64,000 bases of DNA from Hofstenia miamia (taxonomy: Eukaryota > Xenacoelomorpha > Acoela), in assembly GCA_004352715.1 (NCBI GenBank), contig SCFE01000002.1:2848644-2912643 (forward strand), read 5' to 3'. The notes below the pieces were generated by a model. The model was not told where the DNA came from, did no database searches, and saw nothing but the letters and a program-made list of their open reading frames with translations. Shown here one piece after another: positions 11,233 to 23,400 of this stretch (the stretch's first letter is position 1; every line of letters starts with the position of its first letter). A program made the translations under genes and the position numbers.

Positions 11233-13828
11233 GTAAGCACATTGAGTTATGCTTTGAAATCAAGAGTATTTTCTAAACTCCTTACCTTTATCTAAATGTT
11301 CAGTGGATATAAATGCATGAAAAGCAAATAATGGAGACTCATATAAACAAAGGGTTTTCTTAGTTCGATAAAGTGATGCATGCATTATTTTTCTTAAAGT
11401 ATTTGTAATGGCAACACTAAACCAAGAAACAGTAGTATTAAAATGCATCCCTATTTACAAATAAAACAAGACCTTTTGAGATATTTATCAATCATGATTC
11501 TATAAAATCAATATGCTGCACGTTGATGCTAACAAGATTCATTATAAGCTTTCATTCATAAATGTAGAATGTCCTAATTCATCTAAAATATGCAAATTCT
11601 CTGCATTGTAAAATAATTACTAACAAGTCAATTCTGACACTGATGGATTAGAAATAAAACATTAATTTAGCGATGCTTAAGTAACCAACGTTGAATACAA
11701 TTACAAATGCAATAAGGGAATTGCATAAAATTATACACGAATGATTACTGCAATATACTGAAAAAACTTTTAATATATTGAGTAGAAAATGTGGATTTCA
11801 TCAAAACAAAATTCAATGGAGAATTTTACTTGCTATGTGCTTAATATTTGATTGTGTGCAAAGTATTTAAGTATATGTATGCATATATGTGCAAATCTAT
11901 ATGTGAATTGCTAAATCATGTCTACCCAATAATGTAAAGTTTATGTTGCAAAGATTATTATAATAGATTTTAAAAAATCGTTACTACAATTATTACGATA
12001 GTAATGCTTAATACATGCACTTTATGAATGTTTGCCTTTAGCTACTTCCGTAAATATCACAACTAAGTATTGTTCATTCAAGGTGATCATTTTTAATATT
12101 GTAAGTAATTATTTTACTAAGTACTCACACATAAAATAAGACATTAATAATTATGCATTAAATTTGAAATAAGGAATTATTTCATGAACCTATATTTCAT
12201 AGAATGATCTCTTTGTATATTCAATCAAGCTTAATTTTATATATAATTAATGAGCTTATATATAAAATCCACCGCCACTTTAAGCGATATGTCTTCCACA
12301 ATAATTAAGCAATTTTCCAGTAAATTATTGTTTATTGATTTTTCAACAAAAATTAATTTTTAATGGATAATTGGAGTCTATGTGTCAATTTGCAAGTCAA
12401 ATATTAATTAATTCAGTTAAACGAAGAGGGACAAATGTCTATGTAAAGTTTTAGTGCTATAATTTTTCATAATGCTCGCCTAAAATGATAAAAAATTGTT
12501 TTTAAAATAAACCGCTGAAAGTAAGATAAAGATATCATTATAATTGTCCATGATAGTATTTTTTGTTCACAAGCATTGAATTACAATCGCTTCTATGTAT
12601 CCATTATGGCTGTACGAAACGAAAAATTGAAATGAGAGTTAAGCATTGGAAAGAGATATCCATTACAACGTTTCTAACAAAAAATTCATTCTATTCAATA
12701 GGCCCATATGTAACAACATGCAAAACGTTTATTTTTGATAACTACTGCACACAAACACAAATACAGTAGAATTTTTCAAGAGGTGACTATGATTAATTGG
12801 GATCGGGTGAAAAATATCTTAGCAAAGCCACGGCATATATAATTTTGTGGTAATGGGAACCATAGGTTTCAAGTAATCTTAGCACTAGAACAGCGAGCTG
12901 ATGTTTCAAATGCGAAATTATTAAATAGGAGCAAAATTTTTACAAAGGAAACTTAATGGAATAGATTACATGTACCTTCTAGATCTTTTCTTGAATGATG
13001 TTAAATGGATGTGATATTGTGATAGATAGATTTTGTTTAAGATTGATTATAAAGTAATCCCAATTTGGAAATGTAGATTACGCAATGTAGCTTGCAGGTA
13101 AATACAACTTTGTGTAATTATTGGTTTTTTTAGATATAACAAATTTACACTGAAGCTGAAAATGATTTTTTAAGCTAAGAGCAATAATCTGTTAATTTTT
13201 GAACATGAAAGTCTTAATCGTTTTTTTATATTTATCACATATTTGTGTGATCATGAATGCGGTATAAAGGGTTCAATAATAAAGAAAAATGAGCATCTTT
13301 ATATAATTTCTTACAAATATCTGCTAGAATTATTTGCTAAGATGTGACCTGCAAACACACATTGGTACTTCATATAGTCTCAGTTTTACAGATAGTTGAA
13401 TTAGGGCGCTATAATCAATTTTTACTTTTATCAAGAAATTATAGAACAGAAAGGAATTTTGAAAGAAACCTTTATTTCACGTCTGGAGTAATAATTGCAA
13501 TGAAACGCTCACGATTCGGGAAGTATTTTGAAATCTGCGCAACAAATCGAACTTGATTCGCTGCCTTGCATTGTTTTTCAGGTCATAGTGATACATGGTA
13601 TGCATTAAAACTTAAGCAGCATAAACAATAATTTTCAAGCCATGCATCATTCTTAATTGCAACAAAATATAATTATATTTAAAAGAACAGTCATTGCAAT
13701 AGTTAATATACAATATTTGAAAACTGCTAAACTGATTTAACAAATATCCATATGTAATAAATAGTAGAATTTCAAGTAAGCTAAAAAGCGCTAGCATTTC
13801 CTAAGTAAGCAATATTTCTATTTACATT

Positions 13829-13865
<37 letters not shown>

Positions 13866-14374
13866 TAGTTGTCAATTTTTTGCCTTGAATAAAACTCGTT
13901 CAGCTATGCTATTTTGTGAAATCGTTGTGAGAGACTACAACTGATTACATTATTTTCGTATTCATTAAATAAACGACTATATATTTACACATGTATTGAT
14001 TACAATGTTTGCGGTGTAACAAAACAATAGAAATGGTGAGAAGGAGTACAGAAGTGAAGTTTTTACTTGATGCAATTCCAGTTCTAATCTACATTTTTGA
14101 CATTCAAATTATGGAAAATGCAATAATGGCGTAATAATTTAAAAAATATCAAAATTGGGGGAAATTATGCATCGACTCCAAAATCATTTTTCTTAGACTA
14201 TATTTCGATTAGATAAAATTATTCATAAAGTTCCAAATTTCTTATTCGAATTCTCTTTATCAAGACCGTTTTGAGTAACGACACATCTTTTCTTCATTAA
14301 ATTTAGAAAAAAACTTTATAGTCACTCTTTTTAATGCTTGCTTTATGAAAATCTCATTGCTAAAATCACGAAGA

Positions 14375-14413
<39 letters not shown>

Positions 14414-16200
14414 TATTAGGGTTATTACTATTTTGGTTTTTGCATTACAAAAATGAAGCTCCCTATATTCGAGAAGCAATTGCATCCAGATGACACTACC
14501 AACATCAATGCATAGAAAAAGTTTAAAAAGTGCCTTCTTTTTTATTTTTTCATTTTTACATTCATTAAAACTTACACGTCTACTGGAATAATTTAGAACA
14601 TTTTGAATTATTTTAGAACAAATGAATAAATTAATTTACATGTATACACTAAGGTAGCATATATGCTTTTGGCGGTTTGGTAAGAGGTGGTTCTTAACTT
14701 TTAAATTGATCTATTGCGGCTTGTTTCAATAAACGGCATTGTAGAATTTTTTCTTTAGCACAGTTCTCTTGGTTTGACGTAGATATGATTGAAGAACAGG
14801 AATTTCTTCAGTAGCGAAAATACCTACGTTTCTTTTCAAAACAGAGAAAGGACCGAAGCCTTCCATATGTTAAATAAGTTCTAATTTTACATTTATGTCA
14901 ACAAACCGCCAAATGCTTGGAAATTTTTCTATTTAACTTTGAGAACAGTGACTATGTCAAATTAAATAAAGTTACAAATAGTAAATTGCTCAAGCAGAAA
15001 ACTAGACTTTCCTATTCTATGAGGGCGTGGAAAGAAATGATTTCTCAATTAATTGATACCAATAAAGTGAATGGAGAATGAAAAGGCTGAAAGGATATAG
15101 CTCTCTACAGGAGGCAAGTTCACAGTTGAGGCAATATTGGTTACTTAAAGCTTAGACTAGAACATTTGAAGTCAGTCCATCCAAGGAGATTATTACGAAC
15201 ATCAAAATGTCAAGTTGTACAGCTAGCCTTCTCTATCTCAACATATATACAAATGTTTGCTTAATATACCTCCAAACCTTAAACTAAGTCCTCTGCTTAT
15301 TGCTCCAAATAGCCTTCACCTGAGAGCCCTCTAAATTTCGTAAGCAACAATTCCTTTACTATTACTCAAAACAACATTTTAACAAAAAAGTGCAGAATAT
15401 TTATGGTATCATTGCTAAACAGGGTCACGATGTACCAATTCCAAGTGAATAACGTGTATTTTAATATTGAGAGGAATTCTCGTAAAATATATGCTACTAT
15501 ATCATTTTTCTATTACCAGAATGTCGACACATCCTCAGTACATTACCTAACTTTATCTGCTATGAATGTGCTAATATTTGATTCTATGCACAACTGTACA
15601 GTGAATCATCATTCAATGAACCAATGACCTCACTATTAAAGACAAAGTGTAAAAAGGCAATTAAGTATTTGAAGCTCCATGGGTGGTTGCAGTGCTATAC
15701 TTCTAGATATGTAACAAGGGTGACTCTAAATTTGAGTACTGTATATTTAGATTATGTTTTGACAAAACTGAATTTCTCAAACAATAATATCCAACACCTC
15801 TCACTGTAATATAATTTTAGCAAGGGGACTGGATCCCAAATCGAATTTAACAGGCTGGGCAGAGCCCTCCTGAGTATCCCCTCGAGTACACCCTGGGTGG
15901 TTGAGCAGTTAATAATTAAAATTCCTAGAGAACCAAGACGCTCAACATGCTGCAAAATTAATCTAAGGTTTCTTGCAAATTCAAAAAGATTTTAATTCTT
16001 GAATTTAAAGTCCAAAGTAAAAATTATTTTTCAAATTTTTTTGATTTTTTTTGCATGTAGTACTAACTGTTTTTCAACTATTTATTTAGTAAAGCTTATT
16101 AAGTAGTTTTATTAATTAACCTTTAGAAGAAAGTTAAATGAATTTTCTTCTGTTGCATAAAAACGAAAAAATTTTTTTTGTAAAAAACCTATTTTTTCGT
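11226..16200. other. Non-coding stretch upstream of the calmodulin-like gene
   Basis: I found no exon that I could join to the calmodulin-like gene and no recognisable transposon. (TA)n tracts lie at about 13832-13862 and 14378-14417. Because the first visible coding exon begins with a splice acceptor, a 5' exon and the promoter should lie somewhere in or left of this stretch, but I cannot point to them. Confidence 0.5.
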
Positions 16201-16204
16201 TTTT

Positions 16205-16426
16205 AGGTCATTTTTCGCGGGATCTTTTTTACACAAAAATAACTCAAATTTCCATTATCTACACATAAAAGTTTCTTCTTTGTGCATGGCTTTAACAAAA
16301 ATATTTTTGTCATTTTCCCTATAAATATATATATATATATATAAGGTCATTTTTCGCGGGATCTTTTTTACACAAAAATAACTCAAATTTCCATTATCTA
16401 CACATAAAAGTTTCTTCTTTGTGCAT
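16205..16426. repeat. Exact 83-bp direct duplication beside a gap
   Basis: 16205-16287 and 16344-16426 appear identical, starting AGGTCATTTTTCGCGGG and ending CTTTGTGCAT. They are separated by unique sequence and (TA)n. The second copy abuts the gap at 16427-16509. An identical copy ending at a gap suggests an unmerged contig overlap rather than biology. Confidence 0.8.
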
Positions 16427-16509
16427 NNNNNNNNNNNNNNNNNNNNNNNNNNNNNNNNNNNNNNNNNNNNNNNNNNNNNNNNNNNNNNNNNNNNNNNNNN
16501 NNNNNNNNN
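16427..16509. other. Assembly gap, 83 Ns
   Basis: Run of Ns. Its length equals the length of the flanking duplicated segment. Confidence 0.95.
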
Positions 16510-16619
16510 AAAAATATAGGCTTGCTAAAAAAACTACTTTTTTCATGCCAATTGCTAACTGGCGTTAATTATAAGGGAATATTTGTAAAATACATAGCGC
16601 CATTTTCAAGGGAAATACA

Positions 16620-16656
<37 letters not shown>
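16510..16656 (-). repeat. Dispersed repeat family, inverted copy, with (TA)n
   Basis: Read on the - strand, it shares ordered blocks with 19735-19870: (TA)n, TATTTCC, GAAA.TGGCG, a CAATTGG(C/T)ATGA block and AGCAAGCCTATATTT. Both copies have (TA)n at the same end. Confidence 0.5.
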
Positions 16657-16660
<4 letters not shown>

Positions 16661-16837
16661 CAGTTAACTTTAAACAATCCGAAATTAAGTCTCAAAAATC
16701 AACACAATTTAAGAAAATGATAATGAATTGAATTTTTCTTGAATAAAAAATCCTTATTTGTGAAAGCTTAATGGACTAGAATGTAAGAAAAACCAATTGT
16801 TTGAATTTCAATCTATAATTAAATATTATCTTTTTAG

Positions 16838-17016
16838 AAAGATGGATGGTCTATCGCCCAGTGAAATCAGTGATTACAGAGAAGCCTTCAGTATGTTTGA
16901 CACAAATGGAGATGGAAGAATCATTGCAGACGAACTTTTTCAAGTCATGCAGCAACTTGGTCAAAAGGTTACAATGGAACAATGCATTGATATGATCAAT
17001 GAGGTTGATACTGATG
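16838..17016 (+). CDS. Calmodulin-like gene, first visible exon
   Basis: The acceptor TCTTTTTAG ends at 16837 and is followed by AAAG then ATG at 16842. The exon encodes EF-hand 1 and the start of loop 2 and ends GAT G at donor GTTAGT, splitting the Gly codon of loop 2. Confidence 0.85.
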
Positions 17017-18240
17017 GTTAGTTTAAATACATATTGTACAAATATCTTCCAAAAAATTTTACTAGAAATTTAATATAAAATTATATATGGGTAAGCCATA
17101 TTTAAATCTTACATGTATCTTAAATAATTTTACTGCATTGAATTTTTCAGAATTATATACTGTGATAGCCAAAATTTTGAGTTCATATCCACTGAAAATT
17201 ACAGATATATGGTGGCAACATATAGTGAAATAAAAATATTGAAAAAATAAGGTTTTCGAGTAACTCGTAGTGAAATTTCAATAGCATTGCCTTTAATCTA
17301 TAACGGAAATGAATGACTGATCATGTCCATTCATCGCGTTCCTTCAAATAAAAATGGTATGAAAAAACATGAAGCAGAATAGACGTACCAAACATACATC
17401 TATGGAGCATGTAGCCATCTTGAAGTTTATCTTATTTCCATATGATGCTGTTATGTCTATTGGCATATTCATTAGGCGAAAATTATGCTTTATCGGTCCA
17501 CAGAAGTTTGTCCGAAATCATGTCATTACAAAAAAGGAATGTCCCGTCCAAACTCCTTAGCATCATTTGTGATAGCTTGGCTAATTTGTAAACGGCAGAT
17601 ACAGCTGGTGGAGATTTGCCGCAGAATTCTGTGTAAAGATTTCTGAGTTAATTCGCTAGCTACCTACTTGGAAGAAGCGATCTCAAATTTGTTTTCATCT
17701 ATCAGAATTTTGAAAGCATATTTATTAATGACAAAAGCTGCTGCACTTGCGTGGATGGCCACTTTTAGATTAATCAAGCATTGCTTTCAAATTTAGAAAT
17801 CATTCGTCTAATTGTGATGTTTCCGATTGAATAAATGCATAATTTGTGCACGACCTCTCGCTGCAATAAAAATTACAATTCAGTGTGAAAAATATAGTGC
17901 ATTCACAAATTTTTTGAATTAATCTACTGAAAATTTCAGAAATACTGATTTACAACCATTGCATATGAATTTATGTATTCTTTTTTCAATCTTTAAGTGT
18001 CAATATTTCAGGAACATTTGAGTACTTTAACTCAAACCTTGGTGAATTTGCTGTACTTTTTACATGGAATTGGATTTTTTTGCTATAGTTTCCATGATAT
18101 TTATTGTGACAGAGATGTCTTAGATGGAAACTTCACTGGGAATATGAATCAAATGAAATTTATATTGGAAAAATTGATACAGAATTTTAATTCACAATAC
18201 AAAAATGAATACTGATACTAAGATGTACACATAGACACAC

Positions 18241-18301
<61 letters not shown>

Positions 18302-20380
18302 TATGCATACATTGAAAAGCGGCAAAGCAAATTTCATGGCCAAACAAAAAATAATGAAAGCATATTGCACATCTTAAGTCTAAGCTTGAACACAATTATT
18401 AATTATGAACGGAAACAATGCTAAAAAATTTAAGAAATCAAAGTTACTCTATGTCCTGTTTACGCAATTGTAATTTTAAATAATTAATTCACAAAAACTC
18501 TAAAGTTAGTGTTCTATTTCGAGAATCTCAATTTGCAAAGTCTTGTAAAGTAAAGCTTTTAAAATAATTATTTAATAACAGAATTGCAGCGGTAAAAACT
18601 GAATTCATTTTGAAGAGGTGAATTTTTTGGAAATTCATTAATTCCATTGAAAAATTATTTGATAAAGCATTTCTTTCCACTACTATTAACAAAATGAGTT
18701 GCATTAAAAATTCATTTCACATCCTAACTAGGTTTTTAAGACAAAATTCTGAACTATACAAGAAACGACTTCAATACAATCAAAGACATAGTGAAATAAT
18801 GGAAGCATGTGATAAATTCAAATAGATGAGTGTCAAAAAATTATGCACAATAGATATTCAAAGCATGCAAGTGAATAAAATTATTAAATTACATTAGTAT
18901 TTCTACAACTGCACATACATGGGTGAAGAGTAAAATATATCATAAACATAGAAACCTGAAAATTTAATAATTACATTTGTATTTTTTAAATTCAAATAAC
19001 TTACTTGGTCTTCATTTTCAGAACAGTTTTCAGGAATGCACATGTTCGTGTAGATAGAAGAGAAAGTAATTCACAACTATTGTAGGTATTTCCGGCAAAT
19101 AATACTTTCTGTAAACATATTTATAAGGCAGCAATGTATGTTTGTGCCGATTGTTTAGGTTATTGTGCATTTATATGTTATCGTATAATAGTAAGACGAT
19201 TTGAAGTGTTTCTTCCAGTCGAGGTAGATACAACTTCAAAGCTTTTCTAAATTAATAGTAGCAACAGTCTAGAATTATGAGAGTAACTGCATAGGGTTAC
19301 ATAAAATAGTCAAATTGGCGAATTTGGGGAAGGAATGCCATCATCAGATTTGTGCATGTTGCCTTATTTTGCACAATTGAGAATAATTTTCCATTATATA
19401 TCTGAAATCTACATGACAGGATAAGATTTGCAAATAGAAAGGACAGGCTATGCATTCTACAATTGACTAATTTAACAACAATTTGAAAAAAATAAACTGT
19501 AAGTTGATAGTAAATATCAATTTTTAGAAAATATTATCTTTGTATTGTGCATTATGCTATCTTGACGACATTGCAGCAACTACATTTTTTTCAAAATAAA
19601 TGAAAAAAATTGATTTTTATTTAATTTGATGGAAAATTAAGATGTTGCATAATTGTAAGATTTTAGAAATGCCATTTAATAATATATTATTAGATTTAGT
19701 AATATATAATTTAATATTAAAAATATTATTATTTATTATATATATATATTTCCTTAGAAACTGGCGATAAATACTATTTAGCTCCATTTTTCAACTTTTC
19801 TCTTATATTTATTGCTAGTCACCAATTGGTATGAGAAAAGTAATTTTTCAGCAAGCCTATATTTATTTTGTCTAGATGTTGTAAAGAATACATATATAAA
19901 AAATTTTGAATAATTCTGAGTGAAAAAATTGTTCTGTTATTACGTTTATAATTGGAACTAAAAATGTAGATTATATTTGTTGTCAGATATACACATCGCT
20001 AAATTATTTAGCATATATATATATATATATAATATATATATATAATAATGAAGTAGTTAACGACATATGTTATGGTTAAAGAAACAGTTTCATAACCAAA
20101 TAATTAATAGACATTACTTTCGTAGAATTTATGATAATCGATTAGNNNNNNNNNNNNNNNNNNNNNNNNNNNNNNNNNNNNNNNNNNNNNNNNNNNNNNN
20201 NNNNNNNNNNNNNNNNNNNNNNNNNNNNNNNNNNNNNNNNNNNNNNNNNNNNNNNNNNNNNNNNNNNNNNNNNNNNNNNNNNNNNNNNNNNNNNNNNNNN
20301 NNNNNNNNNNNNNNNNNNNNNNNNNNNNNNNNNNNNNNNNNNNNNNNNNNNNNNNNNNNNNNNNNNNNNNNNNNNNNNNN

Positions 20381-20413
<33 letters not shown>

Positions 20414-23400
20414 TTAGTAATGGAATTAATTAAAATCAATTTAATTTGTGTTTCATTCTAGCACAAAATCCATCAAATTGGAAATATATATGAACGTCAC
20501 ATTCCTTTTAAATGTCGACATAATCCGATTCATATATTAAGGAAATTTATGAAATAAAAATTCCCCATTGTGTTGAATTTAGAGATCAAAGGGAGGTGAT
20601 TCTAATAAATTAACAGCATTCCGCAAATTTAACAATTTATTGGAAGTAATTTATTTAGGTAACAGTGCAATAGACTTTGATGAATTTTTGGTTATGATGA
20701 AAAATCAAACACAAGATGCAATTTCTCGAGATCAGGAAATTCGTGACGCCTTTTCAGTTTTCGACAAAAACGGAGACGGGTTCATATCTCTTGATGAATT
20801 AGGGTAAATGAAAATACAGTGAATTCTTACATTTATACACTCTATATGTACAAGAAGAATTATAGAGAGCAACCAGTTCATATAGAGAACAAACGTTTCT
20901 AATTTTTGTTATTTTTATTAAATATTCTTAAATTTAACTCAATTTTTAACATCCAAACTAACTATTGATTTTTTTCATATTCATATATTTATTTACAGAG
21001 GAAATAAATATTTGTTTCTAATGAAACAGTGCATATTGTGCCTGGATCTAGATATTCTACTTAAAGAAGGAGACCATATATTTCTGCTTCTAATAAAACA
21101 ATGCATGTCACGTTCGAATCTAGACTTTATATTTAGGGGTAGATCACATCTAAATCCTGTAGGGCATTAATTTAGAAAATATAAAATTATTATTGAAAAT
21201 TTTCAGAAAAATTTGAGTGCTGATAACCTCTTCTAATGGAGACCTGCATATATATTTTTCTACAATATATTAATATGAAAGTGGCTAATTTTAACAAGAT
21301 TAGATTATACATTACAGTAGATAATCCTAAGTCTTTTGTATGCAAATTCCAGATGGTATGGAATTTCTACAAAGAAAGTAACAATCACTGACATCTAATG
21401 TTCTCATTACACCAAATTGTAAGAAGCTCAAGAAAAGTTGAAATAGCCGCTTTGAGGTTATAAATAGCTTTCCGAACATACCGATTTTGGAATTTCGCTG
21501 AATGAAATTAAAATAGTCTACACAAAAATTCTCTCCCATTATGTTAAATACCATTTTGGGGCAATTCGACTGTTTTGTAGATCTGTTTCAAAATCAAACA
21601 CTATGGGTAGAATTGAATTTGTTTTGGAGTTATAAATTTATCAAATAGGATGAAACAATTGCTTTGTAGGGAAATAATATTTTAGCAATCGAAGGGAATT
21701 TATTACATTTGACGAGCAATCAATTATTGCAAAAATAATTACTTCTTTAAATAAGAGATCATTAATCAGATTCAACGTATAATTATTGCTGTCAGATGCA
21801 GTAATAGAAGTAAGTTGAAATTTGTATTATGATATAATCCTTTGCTAATTTAGACTTAAATTGAAAAAATTATTAGTACCTTTAATTAGATTTTAAAACT
21901 GCAAACAAATATTCATGAAGAAATACTTGTATTATAGCATAAATACATTTTGAAGAACATGTTTTTTTGGCGCTTAGGTCATCATCATAATATGCTGACA
22001 CGACATCATATAATTCATTTTGACACTATACGCACATACGATACACATCCATTCCTTAATGATCTTTTAATGAAATTTATTGTTGCTGCATGTCAGGCAA
22101 TAAAATCTCTGTATTGAAAGCACTCAATGACATAGGGTGCATTCACACAGAAAGCTTGCGATATAGCGCTTGTATTTTTAACACATGTTTTAAGATAGTT
22201 GAATTCACACAGAAAGCGAGCGATAAAGCCAATCTTGAGATTTAAACAAGAGGAAATAAAGGAGGGTATTCACACAGAGAGATTGCGATATCGCGCTTGT
22301 AATTTAAACACATGTTTTAAGATAGTGGCATTCACACAGACGGCGTGCGCTTGCTATATTTTTTAACACATGTTTTAAGATAGTTGAATTCACACAGAAA
22401 GCGAGCNNNNNNNNNNNNNNNNNNNNNNNNNNNNNNNNNNNNNNNNNNNNNNNNNNNNNNNNNNNNNNNNNNNNNNNNNNNNNNNNNNNNNNNNNNNNNN
22501 NNNNNNNNNNNNNNNNNNNNNNNNNNNNNNNNNNNNNNNNNNNNNNNNNNNNNNNNNNNNNNNNNNNNNNNNNNNNNNNNNNNNNNNNNNNNNNNNNNNN
22601 NNNNNNNNNNNNNNNNNNNNNNNNNNNNNNNNNNNNNNNNNNNNNNNNNNNNNNNNNNNNNNNNNNNNNNNNNNNNNNNNNNNNNNNNNNNNNNNNNNNN
22701 NNNNNNNNNNNNNNNNNNNNNNNNNNNNNNNNNNNNNNNNNNNNNNNNNNNNNNNNNNNNNNNNNNNNNNNNNNNNNNNNNNNNNNNNNNNNNNNNNNNN
22801 NNNNNNNNNNNNNNNNNNNNNNNNNNNNNNNNNNNNNNNNNNNNNNNNNNNNNNNNNNNNNNNNNNNNNNNNNNNNNNNNNNNNNNNNNNNNNNNNNNNN
22901 NNNNNNNNNNNNNNNNNNNNNNNNNNNNNNNNNNNNNNNNNNNNNNNNNNNNNNNNNNNNNNNNNNNNNNNNNNNNNNNNNNNNNNNNNNNNNNNNNNNN
23001 NNNNNNNNNNNNNNNNNNNNNNNNNNNNNNNNNNNNNNNNNNNNNNNNNNNNNNNNNNNNNNNNNNNNNNNNNNNNNNNNNNNNNNNNNNNNNNNNNNNN
23101 NNNNNNNNNNNNNNNNNNNNNNNNNNNNNNNNNNCTAGGCTTTAATTGGGATTGCGATAAATCTTTCTGTGTGAATGCTCTCTCAGTAACTCAACTGTTT
23201 AAATCTCTAGCGAGCCCAAGCTCGCACAATCGCGCTGTGTGAACACCCTGGCTTTAATACATTGCTAGAAAATATCGCAAGCACAATCGCGCTGTGTGAA
23301 CACTCTGGCTTTAATACATTGCTAGAAAATATCGCAATCTCTCTGTGTGAATACCCAAGATTTAAAGCTAGCGCAAGCTCGCTTTCTGTGTGAACGCCAA

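Noticed and set aside
10458-11276. Several 200-260 codon frames on both strands
   Set aside because: Ns plus (TA)n, giving Tyr-Ile repeats.
15403-15955. Three overlapping 60-75 codon frames on both strands
   Set aside because: No known motif, no consistent strand, and no splice context; GC-richer patch could be repeat-derived but has no paired ends.
22384-23145. 253-codon frame
   Set aside because: Consists of an N gap with a few flanking codons in the fold-back element.
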